A stretch of 64,000 nt of DNA from Streptomyces sp. RPA4-2. GTDB lineage: Bacteria > Actinomycetota > Actinomycetes > Streptomycetales > Streptomycetaceae. Positions 37,001 through 45,549 of the stretch are shown here, in pieces. The translations under genes and the position numbers were made by a program. The notes beneath the pieces were generated by a model that was given only the letters and a program-made list of their open reading frames with translations, made no database searches and was not told the DNA's origin. Position 1 is the first letter of the stretch. Every line of letters starts with the position of its first letter. The stretch is taken from contig NZ_CP050975.2 in NCBI RefSeq assembly GCF_012273515.2, positions 1,426,001-1,490,000 of the forward strand. The letters run 5' to 3'.

Positions 37001-37900
37001 TCACGGTGTTCCCGCCCGGCCGGGGACGACGGCGACCGGGCAGTCGGACCCGTGCAGGACGGCGTGCGCGATCCGGCCGACCGGCAGACCGACGTGTCCG
37101 TGGTGCCGGTCGGCACCGACGACCAGCAGGTCCGCCTCGGCCGCGGCGGCCAGCAGCACGCCGCGGGCGGGCCCCTCGGCGGCCCGCAGGCGGAGTTCCA
37201 CCGAGGGATGGTCCGCCGCGGGTCCGCCGAGCGCCGACTCCAGGATCTCCACCGCCTGCCGCTCGTTCCGTCGGGCGGGTTCCCCCTCGACGGGCGGCTG
37301 GTCCGTCGGCTCCCGGCCGGGCCACCGCCAGGCCCGTACCGCGTCCAGGGCGGCCCCGCGGGCCTGCGCCTCCTGGAGGGCGAAGCGCGCGGGTGCGGAG
37401 CTGTGCGGGCCGTCGCCGACCCCGAGGACGATCCGCCGGTGCTCCCCGGCCGCCGGGCGGCTCTCGTGGCCACCGCGCAGCACGATCACGGGGCAGTCGG
37501 CACGAGCGGCCACCGCGAGGCTCACCGAGCCGAGCAGCAGCTCGACGAGCCCGTTGCGCCCGCGCGAGCCGATGACCAGCGCGCAGGCGGCGTGCCCCTC
37601 GTGCAGCAGGACACTCACCGGGTCGTCGGGCAGGACGTCGGCGGACACGTTCACGCCGGGCCGCCGGTCACGGACACGCCGCGTGGCGGCTTCGACGACG
37701 TCCTCCACCATCACCTGCTCCGAGGGCCGGTCCGCTCCCGTGGCGCGGGAGACTCCCTCGTAGCGTTCCCACAGTGAGGCGTTCACCAGCCGCAGCGGAG
37801 CACCGCGCAGCGCCGCCTCGTCCGCCGCCCAGTCCACGGCGCGCAGACTCGGTTCCGAACCGTCGACGCCCACGACGAGGGGAAGCTCCAAGATCCTCAC
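37001..37900 (-). CDS. Universal stress protein, tandem domain
   Basis: About 299 aa with two UspA domains (about 5-148 and 158-297). Domain 1 has the ATP-binding pattern G-x2-G-x9-GS (GSRGRNGLVELLLGS); domain 2 has a changed version (GADRHHGHVGLPVGR), so it may not bind ATP. GTG at 37900 overlaps the stop of the preceding alcohol dehydrogenase remnant (GTGA), pointing to coupled translation; a TTG at 37891 preceded by GAAGGTGAGG and giving the more usual MELPLVVGVDGS start is an equal candidate. Such proteins are prominent members of DosR/OsdR regulons. Confidence 0.88.
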   Translation of the reverse strand: MRILELPLVVGVDGSEPSLRAVDWAADEAALRGAPLRLVNASLWERYEGVSRATGADRPSEQVMVEDVVEAATRRVRDRRPGVNVSADVLPDDPVSVLLHEGHAACALVIGSRGRNGLVELLLGSVSLAVAARADCPVIVLRGGHESRPAAGEHRRIVLGVGDGPHSSAPARFALQEAQARGAALDAVRAWRWPGREPTDQPPVEGEPARRNERQAVEILESALGGPAADHPSVELRLRAAEGPARGVLLAAAAEADLLVVGADRHHGHVGLPVGRIAHAVLHGSDCPVAVVPGRAGTP

Positions 37901-38439
37901 CTTCCCGTGCCGGGATCGAGGACGATCCCGGTCCTGGCCCGACCGCGCGGCACCTCGTCGGCGGGCTCGTCGGCGGACGCGAGCGGACGGGTCCCGTGGA
38001 CGGCTCCGGTCCGGTCCACGGCGTGCGGCCGAAGGACCTCGGCGGCGTCGTGCCACGTCCCGGGGTCGGATCCCGTCACCGTGATGCCGTCTCGGACCGT
38101 GCCGTGGAGGGGGGCCCGGATCGTGCGGTACGCCGGCACGGCCACCCTCACGAGTTTCCCGCCGGGCCGCAACCCGGGGCGGGAAGGGGCGAAGGCGGCT
38201 TCGACCACCGTGGTGGTGATCCGCTCGCCGCGCGGCGTCCCCCCGCCGGACGGGCCCCGCTCGCACCGCCCGCGTGCCCGCCCCGGCCGGGGCACGGCCG
38301 TTCGCCGCCGCCGTGACGTCGGCCGCCGCGGAGCCGGACGGGTGACACCCCGGACCAGAACCTGCCCGTGGCCCGCCGCGGGAGCGGGACGCTCCTCGAC
38401 GACCGGAAGCCCACCGAAGACGGCAACGCTGCGGGGCAT
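37897..38439 (-). pseudogene. Zinc alcohol dehydrogenase remnant with large internal deletion
   Basis: The frame opens MPRSVAVFGGLPVVEERPAPAAGHGQVLV, the N-terminal strand of AdhP-type alcohol dehydrogenases (..VVEEVP.P.PG.GEVLV). It then passes through about 45 Arg/Pro-rich residues and resumes at the C-terminal part: EAAFAPSRPGLRPGGKLVRVAVPA, DGITVTGSDPGTWHDAAEVL and GIVLDPG. The zinc-binding cysteines/histidines and the NAD fold (roughly 180 residues) are gone, so it cannot be an active dehydrogenase. A good ribosome-binding site (AAAGGGAG) and GTGA coupling to the stress protein gene remain; it may survive as a translated leader. In S. coelicolor an alcohol dehydrogenase lies among universal stress protein genes in the comparable island (recalled, to be checked). 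Confidence 0.65.
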
Positions 38440-38657
38440 GGTCTCCCTTTCCTGGGCCGGGCTGACGGTCCCTTCCCAGCCTCTGGTCCCGAAAGGCCGC
38501 GGTGCAGGGGCCGCAGGTCCCCGGCGGGGGCCGAACGGCCCTATGGACGGACGCGGGGGGACGGGGGCGGGAGTTCCGCCGTAGCTCATCTCGCGCCGTC
38601 CCCGCCCCCCGCCGTCGGACAGTCAGCGGTGGGTGCCGATGTACGGCAGTGATGAGG

Positions 38658-38692
38658 GCTGACGTCGTGCCAGGGACTGGCACGACGTCAGC
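38658..38692. promoter_or_regulatory. Perfect 15-bp inverted repeat in a 532-base gap
   Basis: GCTGACGTCGTGCCA (38658-38672) and its exact complement (38678-38692) flank GGGAC. The gap 38440-38971 between the dehydrogenase remnant and the FNR-like gene holds no convincing gene. The hairpin may be a terminator for neither gene (both are divergent from it), so an operator is more likely. On the minus strand, TTCGGGAC (38486-38493) and GGGACCG (38465-38471) resemble DevR-box half-sites ahead of the remnant/stress protein pair. Confidence 0.55.
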
Positions 38693-38971
38693 GACACCGT
38701 TCATGAACCGACCCGCTGCCCCACCACGACCTGTCCCCCGGCGCCGCCGGCACCCGGAAGACCCGGACCCCGCGCCCGGAAGCAGCCGACGAAAGGGAAG
38801 TCACCGCAGGTGGGCCCGGTGCGCCGAGCCCGGGGGCCGTACCGACCTGTGGTGCCCGCCCGCCCGAGCGTCCACGCTGGAGGGAGCACCCTCGACCCGG
38901 TGCCCCCTCCGGTGAGCGACCGGACGGTCCTCGTACCGGTACGTACGCCCCAACGGCAGCGGAGGCCGGCC

Positions 38972-39799
38972 ATGGACGACGTTCCCCTCCCCTATCAGGT
39001 GACCCAGGCCCGTGACGAGACGGCCGACACCGTCACCCTCACCCTCGCGCCGACCGGCACCGGACTGCTCGCGCCGTTCACGCCCGGCCGCTACGCCCTG
39101 GTGCACGCCCTCGGGGTGGGCCGGATCCCGGTACCGGTGTCCCGCATCGACCGCCACGAACTCGCCCTCACGATACGGTCGGCGGAGGCGGTCTCGGCCG
39201 CGCTGTGTGCCCTTCGGCCGGGCGGCCGGGTCGGTCTGCGCGGCCCGTTCGGCACCGGCTGGGAACTCGACAGGGCCGCCGGACAGGACCTGCTGGTCGT
39301 CGCGGACGGACTCGGCCCGGCGCCACTGCGGCCGCTCGTCCTCGACGCACTCGCCGCCCCGCAGCTGTACGGACACCTGAACGTCCTGGTCGGCGCCCGC
39401 ACCCCGGACGACATCCTCTACGCCCAGCAGACACACGCCTGGTCGGCGGCGCACGGCCCACCGCACTGCGCGGTGACCGTCGAGTGCCCCGGCCCGGCCT
39501 GGGAGGGCCCCGTCGGCGCGGTCACGGCTCTCCTGGACGGGGCCCGGTTCGAACCCGCGAACACCACCGCCTACGTCTGCGGCCCCGTGGAGACGGTCCG
39601 GGCGGCCGCCCGTGCCCTGCTCGGACACGGCCTGCCCGCCGAGCGGATCCGGGTGGCCCTCGACGGCTTCCCGGACGGCGACGCCGGTCACGACGAGCGT
39701 GCCCGCCCAGAGGATGTCCTGCTGTCCCGGAACGGCGGCCCGGTGGTCGGCTGGGACCAGGTCGAGTCCCCGTCCTCCCCCGCGGGTCCCGGCACCTGA
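38972..39799 (+). CDS. FNR-like FAD/NAD(P) oxidoreductase (hydrogenase gamma subunit-like)
   Basis: 275 aa. Ferredoxin-NADP reductase fold: an FAD barrel (about 5-95, TFTPGRYALVHALGVGRIPVPVS with LRPGGRVGLRGPFGTGW) and an NAD domain (about 105-220, VVADGLGPAPLRPLV...AYVCGPVETVRAAARALLGHGLPAERIRVAL). It resembles HydG/gamma subunits of Ni/Fe hydrogenases and PyrK, but the C-terminal cysteine cluster binding 2Fe-2S is missing and no hydrogenase or dihydroorotate dehydrogenase gene is near. GGAGG lies 6 bases before the ATG. Electron partner unknown. Confidence 0.75.
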   Translation: MDDVPLPYQVTQARDETADTVTLTLAPTGTGLLAPFTPGRYALVHALGVGRIPVPVSRIDRHELALTIRSAEAVSAALCALRPGGRVGLRGPFGTGWELDRAAGQDLLVVADGLGPAPLRPLVLDALAAPQLYGHLNVLVGARTPDDILYAQQTHAWSAAHGPPHCAVTVECPGPAWEGPVGAVTALLDGARFEPANTTAYVCGPVETVRAAARALLGHGLPAERIRVALDGFPDGDAGHDERARPEDVLLSRNGGPVVGWDQVESPSSPAGPGT

Positions 39800-39913
39800 C
39801 CTGGGGTCCTCACCGTCAGGGCCGGTCCGCCGCGCAAGGGGCCATCGGTCGCGCAAGGAGCCGTCGGTACAGTCGGTGAAGATCACTTCAGGCGGCAGGA
39901 AGGCCGGCGCACC

Positions 39914-40390
39914 ATGGCCGTGGACGAGCTCGACACCCGGATCCTGCGGCTGCTCCTGGAGCAGCCTCGTACGAGTGTGCGTGAGTACGCCCGCACGCTC
40001 GGTGTCGCCCGCGGCACGCTGCAGGCCCGCCTGGACCGGCTGGAACGGGACGGGGTGATCACCGGCATGGGACCCTCGCTGTCCCCCGCGGCGCTCGGCC
40101 ACCCCGTGCTGGCCTTCGTGCACATCGAGGTCACGCAGGGCCATCTCGACGAGGTGGGCGACGCGCTCGCCGCCGTACCGGAGATCATCGAGGCGTTCTC
40201 GATCACGGGCGGCGGCGATCTGCTCACCCGGGTGGTGGCGCGCGACAACGCCCACCTGGAGGATGTGATCCAGTCGCTCATCAGCATGCCCGGCGTCGTA
40301 CGTACCCGCACCGAGGTGGCGCTGCGCGAACGTGTTCCGCACCGGGTGCTGCCGCTGGTGGAGTCGATCGGCCGGACGCCGAACGGCTGA
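39914..40390 (+). CDS. Lrp/AsnC-family transcriptional regulator
   Basis: 158 aa. N-terminal HTH (about 4-60, LDTRILRLLLEQPRTSVREYARTLGVARGTLQARLDRLERDGVI) and a C-terminal RAM effector domain (about 78-150, with the ITGGGDLLTRVVARDNAHLEDVI ligand turn). Lrp proteins sense amino acids or small acids and bind DNA as octamers. It is 114 bases after the FNR-like gene and 34 bases before the HAD gene; regulator and HAD gene may be cotranscribed. Target unknown. Confidence 0.9.
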   Translation: MAVDELDTRILRLLLEQPRTSVREYARTLGVARGTLQARLDRLERDGVITGMGPSLSPAALGHPVLAFVHIEVTQGHLDEVGDALAAVPEIIEAFSITGGGDLLTRVVARDNAHLEDVIQSLISMPGVVRTRTEVALRERVPHRVLPLVESIGRTPNG

Positions 40391-40424
40391 CGGGAGCGGG
40401 GACGGTCTTGGCATCCTGGACCCC

Positions 40425-41210
40425 ATGAGCGCTTTCGGCCGCACCTCGGTCATCTTCGATCTCGACGGAACTCTCGTGGACAGCGAGCCGAACTACTTCG
40501 AAGCCGGGCGGCAGACGCTCGCCGAGCAGGGCATCACCGACTTCACCTGGGCCGACCACGAACAGTACGTAGGCATCAGCACCCGGGAGACGCTCGCCCT
40601 CTGGAAGGAGCGCTACGGTCTGCGGGCTCCGCTGGAGGTCCTGCTCGCCGACAAGAACCGCCGCTATCTGGAGCTGGCCCGTGCCTCCACGCATGTCTAT
40701 CCGGAGATGCGGAGGTTCGTCGGACTGCTGGCCGACGAGGGCGTCCCGATGGCCGTGGCCTCGGGCTCCTCGGCCGCCGCCATCGAGGCGATCCTGACGG
40801 GGACCGGCCTGGCGGCCCGTCTGACGACCGTCGTCTCGGCCGACGAGGTGGCGCACGGCAAGCCCGCACCCGACGTCTTCCTGGAGGCGGCCGCCCGGCT
40901 GGGGGCCGCTCCGGCGGACTGCGTGGTCCTGGAGGACGCCGCCCCGGGCGCCGCGGCCGCGCACGCGGCCGGGATGCGCTGCCTCGCGATCCCGTACGTC
41001 ACCGCGCAGGCCGACGACCCGGTGTTCGGCACGGCGGAACTGCTGCTGCGCGGCGGCCAGGCCGAGTTCACGGCGCGGGCCGCGTACGACTGGCTCGCAC
41101 GCTCGGCCGGGTCCTCGGGCACCTCCGGCCCGTCCGGCCCGTCCGGCCCGTCCGGCTCGTCCGGCACATCCGGCCCCTCCGACACGTCCGGCTCCTCCGG
41201 CACGTCCTGA
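40425..41210 (+). CDS. HAD-superfamily hydrolase (beta-phosphoglucomutase-like) with Ser/Gly repeat tail
   Basis: 261 aa. Residues 1-222 form a HAD phosphatase/phosphomutase: motif I FDLDGTLVD (nucleophile D and general acid D), motif II ASGSS (about 106), motif III K (HGKPAPDVF) and motif IV LEDAAPG. The cap domain is C1 type like PGMB/GPP phosphatases. Residues 227-261 are an added low-complexity tail of SSG/TSG/PSG triplets. Substrate is probably a small phosphosugar. The ATG at 40425 has weak upstream complementarity (GGGAGCGGGG is further away). Convergent with xdhC. Confidence 0.88.
   Translation: MSAFGRTSVIFDLDGTLVDSEPNYFEAGRQTLAEQGITDFTWADHEQYVGISTRETLALWKERYGLRAPLEVLLADKNRRYLELARASTHVYPEMRRFVGLLADEGVPMAVASGSSAAAIEAILTGTGLAARLTTVVSADEVAHGKPAPDVFLEAAARLGAAPADCVVLEDAAPGAAAAHAAGMRCLAIPYVTAQADDPVFGTAELLLRGGQAEFTARAAYDWLARSAGSSGTSGPSGPSGPSGSSGTSGPSDTSGSSGTS
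41111..41207 (+). repeat. 9-bp tandem repeats encoding a Ser/Gly tail
   Basis: About eleven imperfect copies of a TCCGGC(CCG/ACG/TCC) 9-mer at the 3' end of the HAD gene, encoding (S/T/P)SG-type triplets. The unit is a multiple of three, so copy-number change keeps frame. Confidence 0.85.
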
Positions 41211-41259
41211 GCCGCGGGTAAGTCCCCCACCGCGTGAACCCACACCCGGCCGCCACCCG

Positions 41260-42432
41260 TCAGGCGGCCTCCCGCGTCCCGGTCGTACCGTCGGCCGGGC
41301 CGCCGCCCCCGTCGCGGTGGATCGGCGTCCGCGAGCCGGTCAGCGGAGCGCCGGTGCCGCCCTCCCGGGCCGCGACGATCTCCGCCGCGATGGACAGCGC
41401 GGTCTCCTCCGGCGTACGGGCGCCGAGGTCGAGCCCGATCGGGGACCTCAGCCGGGCCAGCTCCCGCTCGCTGAGACCGGCCTCGCGCAGCCGCCGCTCA
41501 CGGTCCTCGTGGGTGCGGCGCGACCCCATGGCCCCGACGAAGGCCGCCGGCATCCGCAGGGCCGCCTCCAGCAGCGGTACGTCGAACTTGGCGTCGTGGG
41601 TGAGCACGCACAGGACCGTCCGCTCGTCGGTCCCGGTGCGCCGGAGATAGCGGTGCGGCCAGTCGACGACGATGTCGTCCGCCTCGGGGAAGCGGACCCG
41701 GGTGGCGAAGACGGGGCGGGCGTCGCACACGGTCACGTGGTAGCCGAGGAACTTGCCGACCCGTACCAGCGCCGTGGCGAAGTCGACGGCGCCGAAGACG
41801 ATCAGACGGGGCGGCGGCACGCTGGACTCCACGAACAACGTCACGCCTCCGGGGCACCGCGAACCGTCCTCGGAGACCTCGACCGTGCCGGTACGCCCCG
41901 CCGTGAGCATGCCGCGGGCCTCCGCCGTCGCGGTGCCGTCCAGCGCCGGGGACCCGCTGAGACCTCCCTCGACCGGTGGCCCGTACGTCTCGTCGGGGCG
42001 GACGAGCAGCGCCCTGCCCAGCAGTTCGGCCGGTCCCCGGGCCACCCGGGCGACGGCGGCCGGCTCGCCGCGGGCCGCGGCCGCCAGCGCCGCCTCGAAC
42101 ACCTTTCGGTCCGGTGCGTCCGCGCGCACCGGAGTGACCAGGACATCGATGACACCGCCACAGGTCAGCCCCACCGCGAAGGCGTCCGCGTCGCTGTGCC
42201 CGAACCGTTCCAGCACCGTCCGGCCGTCCCGGAGCGCCTGGACGCACAGCTCGTACACGGCCCCCTCGACGCATCCCCCGGAGACCGAGCCGACGGCCGT
42301 GCCGTCGCCGTCCACGGCGAGGGCGGCGCCAGGACCGCGCGGCGCGCTGCCGCCGACGCCCACGACCGTGGCGACGGCGAAGTCCCGGCCCTCGTCGGCC
42401 CAGCGGTGCAGCTCGCCGGCGAGGTCAAGCAC
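41260..42432 (-). CDS. xdhC: XdhC-family molybdenum cofactor insertion protein
   Basis: 390 aa. XdhC/CoxI proteins bind molybdopterin cofactor, help sulfurate it and insert it into xanthine-dehydrogenase-type enzymes. N-terminal domain: VATVVGVGGSAPRGPGA and SVSGGCVEGAVYE (about 20-65); C-terminal Rossmann domain: RLIVFGAVDFATALVRVGKFLGYHVTVCDARPVFAT and the closing GLDLGARTPEETALSIAAEI...R. GTG at 42432, with GGAAGGGG upstream, overlaps the 3' end of the Mo-subunit gene by 8 bases, making it the last gene of a four-gene operon. Confidence 0.92.
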   Translation of the reverse strand: MLDLAGELHRWADEGRDFAVATVVGVGGSAPRGPGAALAVDGDGTAVGSVSGGCVEGAVYELCVQALRDGRTVLERFGHSDADAFAVGLTCGGVIDVLVTPVRADAPDRKVFEAALAAAARGEPAAVARVARGPAELLGRALLVRPDETYGPPVEGGLSGSPALDGTATAEARGMLTAGRTGTVEVSEDGSRCPGGVTLFVESSVPPPRLIVFGAVDFATALVRVGKFLGYHVTVCDARPVFATRVRFPEADDIVVDWPHRYLRRTGTDERTVLCVLTHDAKFDVPLLEAALRMPAAFVGAMGSRRTHEDRERRLREAGLSERELARLRSPIGLDLGARTPEETALSIAAEIVAAREGGTGAPLTGSRTPIHRDGGGGPADGTTGTREAA

Positions 42433-44560
42433 CGTGATCCCCTTCCGCCTCGATCCCCGCGAGCAGGACCCGGTCGGGGCGGATCGGCAGGTTCCGGTGG
42501 CGTACGCCGGTCGCGTGCCAGACCGCGTTGGCGATCGCCGCCGCGGCTCCGACGACCCCGATCTCACCGATGCCCTTGATGCCGACCGGGTCGTCCGGAT
42601 CCGGATCGTCCACCCAGTCCGCCTCGATGTGCGGTACGTCGGCGTGCGCGGCGAAGTGGTAGCCGGCCAGGTCGGCGCCGACATGGCCGCCCGTGGCCCG
42701 GTCCCGGACCGCCTCCTCGTGCAGCGCCATGGACAGGCCCCAGACCATGCCGCCGACGAACTGCCCGCGCGCGGTCAGCGGGTTGACGATGCGGCCCGCG
42801 GCGAAGACGCCGAGCATCCGGCGCACCCGCACCTCCCCGCTGGTGACATCCACGGCGACCTCGGCGAACTGCGCCCCGAAGGTGTGCCGTTCCATCGGCG
42901 GCAGCGCGCCGACGGCCTGGGAGGTGTCCGAGCGTGCCGTGATCCCCTCCGGCGGGACGGCGCCGCCCAGGACCAGCCGCTCGCGCAGCTCGGCCGCGGC
43001 TACCCGGATCGCCCAGGCCCAGGAGCGGGTGCCCATCGAACCGCCGGCGATCATCGCCGGGCCGAAGTCGCTGTCCGCGATCCGCATCCGGATGCGCTCC
43101 GGCTCCGTCTCCAGCGCGTCCGCGGCGACCAGGGTGAGCGCGGTCCGCGCCCCGGTCCCGATGTCCGAGGCGGTGATCCGTACGGTGAACGTCCCGTCGG
43201 GCTCCGCCGTCACGGCCGCGGTGGACGGGGCGGACAGCATCGGGAAGGTGGCCGCGGCCGTGCCGGTGCCGAGCAGCCAGCGCCCTTCGCGGCGGACTCC
43301 GGGGCGCGGGTCACGGCCCGCCCAGCCGAACCTGCGCGCCCCCTCCTCGAAGCAGCCGACCAGATTGCGGCTGCTGAAGGGCAGCCCGGAGACGGGGCCC
43401 ACGTCCGGCTCGTTGCGCAGACGCAGCTCGATCGGGTCGAGGCCGCACTTCTCGGCGAGTTCGTCGATCGCGGACTCCAGCGCGAAGGAACCCGGTGCCT
43501 CCCCCGGGGCCCGCATCCAGCTCGGCGTCGGCACGTCGAGCCGTACGACGCGGCTGACGGAGTGGTGCGCGTCGGAGCCGTACATCGCCCGCCCGTACTC
43601 GGCGCACCGCTCGACGAACTCGTGGACGGTAGAGGTGAGGCTCTCGGCCCGGTGCTCGACCGCGCGCAGCCGTCCGTCCGCGTCGGCGCCGAGCCTGACC
43701 CGCTGCGCCGTGGGGCTGCGGTAGCCGACGAGGGAGAACATCTGACGCCTGGTCATGACGACCCTGACCGGGCGGTGCAGCACGGTCGCGGCCATCGCGG
43801 CGGCGACGGAGTGGGGGCGGGTCCCCTTGGAACCGAAGCCGCCTCCCACGTGTTCGGACCGCACCCGAACCGACTCCGGGTCGAGCGAGAACAGTTTCGC
43901 CAGTTCGTCGGCCACGAACCTGCTGCCCTGGTTGGAGTCGATCACCTCGAGCCGGCCACCGTCCCACCGCGCGACCGCCGCATGCGGCTCCATGGGGCTG
44001 TGGTGCTCCTCCGGGGTGCTGTACTCGGCGTCCACGACGACGGCGGACGCGGCGAGTTCGGCCTCCAGGTCGCCCTTCGTCTCGGCGGGGGCGCTCTCCG
44101 GCGTGTACACACCGGGAAGCCCGGCGGCGAACACGACGTCGTGCGGCTCCGCGTCGTACTCGACGACGAGCGCCTCGGCGGCCTCCCTCGCCTGCTCGGG
44201 TGTCCCGGCGACGACGAGGGCCACCGGCCAGCCGGAGTACGGTACGTGGTCCCCCTGGAAGATCTGGGCGATCGGGTCGGGTACGCCGAAGGCGTTCGTG
44301 TAACCGCCGTTGAGGCGTGGGGCGTTCTCGTGGTGCAGGACGGCGAGGACACCCGGCATCGCGAGGACGGGCGCGGACCTCACGGCGCGGACACGGCCGC
44401 GGGCCACGGTGGACAGCACCAGCCAACCGTGGGCGAGTTCGGGATACGGCACCTCACCGGCGTAGCGAGCCGCTCCGGTCACCTTGGCCACGCCCTCCAC
44501 CCGGGTGTGCGCGGTGCCGACGGCCGCGACCGCCGTGGTCGGCGTGGTCGTCGTGGTCAT
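42425..44560 (-). CDS. Xanthine dehydrogenase-family molybdopterin-binding subunit
   Basis: 711 aa large subunit of the xanthine oxidase family, oxidising an aldehyde or aromatic heterocycle at the Mo centre. Recognisable blocks: VEGVAKVTGAARYAGEV near the N-terminus, VGGGFGSKG (Mo-site loop, about 250), RAPGEAPGSFALESAIDELA (about 350), ASDIGTGARTAL, the Q/GSMGTRSW loop and the catalytic-Glu block GIGEIGVVGAAAAIANAV near residue 665. Its ATG overlaps the FAD-subunit stop as ATGA. Actual substrate cannot be named; the three-subunit layout is that of periplasmic-type/YagTSR aldehyde oxidoreductases as well as xanthine dehydrogenases. No Tat signal is visible on the small subunit. Confidence 0.9.
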   Translation of the reverse strand: MTTTTTPTTAVAAVGTAHTRVEGVAKVTGAARYAGEVPYPELAHGWLVLSTVARGRVRAVRSAPVLAMPGVLAVLHHENAPRLNGGYTNAFGVPDPIAQIFQGDHVPYSGWPVALVVAGTPEQAREAAEALVVEYDAEPHDVVFAAGLPGVYTPESAPAETKGDLEAELAASAVVVDAEYSTPEEHHSPMEPHAAVARWDGGRLEVIDSNQGSRFVADELAKLFSLDPESVRVRSEHVGGGFGSKGTRPHSVAAAMAATVLHRPVRVVMTRRQMFSLVGYRSPTAQRVRLGADADGRLRAVEHRAESLTSTVHEFVERCAEYGRAMYGSDAHHSVSRVVRLDVPTPSWMRAPGEAPGSFALESAIDELAEKCGLDPIELRLRNEPDVGPVSGLPFSSRNLVGCFEEGARRFGWAGRDPRPGVRREGRWLLGTGTAAATFPMLSAPSTAAVTAEPDGTFTVRITASDIGTGARTALTLVAADALETEPERIRMRIADSDFGPAMIAGGSMGTRSWAWAIRVAAAELRERLVLGGAVPPEGITARSDTSQAVGALPPMERHTFGAQFAEVAVDVTSGEVRVRRMLGVFAAGRIVNPLTARGQFVGGMVWGLSMALHEEAVRDRATGGHVGADLAGYHFAAHADVPHIEADWVDDPDPDDPVGIKGIGEIGVVGAAAAIANAVWHATGVRHRNLPIRPDRVLLAGIEAEGDHGA

Positions 44561-45549
44561 CGGGCGGCCTCCTCGGTGAGCTCGGTCAGCATCGCCACGA
44601 CGAGATTGCGCATCAGGGGCACCTTGTATCCGTTGTGGGGCAGCGGCTTCGCCCCCGCCAGTCCGGCGTTCGCGGCGGCGGCGAAGGCAACGGCGTCCGC
44701 CGGTCCCCCCAGCAGCGCCCGCTCGGCCTCCCGGGCACGCCACGGCCGGGACGCCACCGCCCCGAAGGCGAGGCGCACCTCGCGCACGACACCGTCATGG
44801 ACGTCGAGCGCGGCGGCGATCGAGCCGATCGCGAAGGCGTACGAGGCGCGCTCGCGCACCTTGCGGTAGCGGGAGCGGGCGGCGACCGGGGCGGCGGGCA
44901 CCGTGACGCCGGTGATCAGCGCGCCGGACGGCAGGGCGGTCTCCCGGTGCGGAGTGTCGCCCACCGGAAGATAGAACTCCGCGAGGGGCAACTCGCCCGG
45001 CCCGTCGAGGGTTTCGTACGTGACGACGGCGTCGAAGGCGGTGAGGGCCACCGCCATGTCGGAGGGGTGCGTGGCGACGCAGTGCGCGGAGGCGCCCAGG
45101 ACGGCGTGGTTGTGGTGCTCGCCCTCGATGGCGGGACAACCACTGCCGGGAACACGCTTGTTGCAGGGCTTCGCCAGGTCGGTGAAGTAGCCGCAGCGGG
45201 TGCGCTGGAGCAGGTTCCCGCCGACCGTGGCCATGTTGCGCAACTGCCCCGAGGCGCCGGCCAGGACGGCCTGCGCCAACGCCGGGTAGCGGCGCCGCAC
45301 TTCGGGGTGCGCGGCGAGGTCGCTGTTGGTGACGGTCGCGCCGATGCGAAGCCCCTCGCCCGGAGTGAACTCGATCCGGTCCAGGGGAAGTTCACGCACG
45401 TCGACGAGGCGCGCGGGCCGTTCCACCCCGCTCTTCATCAGGTCGACGAGGTTGGTGCCGCCGCCGAGACAGCGCGCCTCGGGGTCGGCGCCCAGCAGGG
45501 CGACCGCGCCCGCCACGTCGAAGACTCGCTCGTAGCCGAACTCCCTCAT
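44557..45549 (-). CDS. Xanthine dehydrogenase-family FAD-binding subunit
   Basis: 330 aa medium subunit carrying FAD, passing electrons from the iron-sulfur clusters to the acceptor. FAD-binding blocks RCLGGGTNLVDLMK (about 27-40) and ATVGGNLLQRTRCGYF (about 105-120), a cluster-like segment with cysteines (CNKRVPGSGC), and the CO-dehydrogenase C-terminal domain (about 215-325). The additional Cys-rich loop after GGNLLQRTRC is like the YagS group, which binds an extra 4Fe-4S cluster. Start and stop overlap neighbouring genes as ATGA. Confidence 0.9.
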   Translation of the reverse strand: MREFGYERVFDVAGAVALLGADPEARCLGGGTNLVDLMKSGVERPARLVDVRELPLDRIEFTPGEGLRIGATVTNSDLAAHPEVRRRYPALAQAVLAGASGQLRNMATVGGNLLQRTRCGYFTDLAKPCNKRVPGSGCPAIEGEHHNHAVLGASAHCVATHPSDMAVALTAFDAVVTYETLDGPGELPLAEFYLPVGDTPHRETALPSGALITGVTVPAAPVAARSRYRKVRERASYAFAIGSIAAALDVHDGVVREVRLAFGAVASRPWRAREAERALLGGPADAVAFAAAANAGLAGAKPLPHNGYKVPLMRNLVVAMLTELTEEAAR

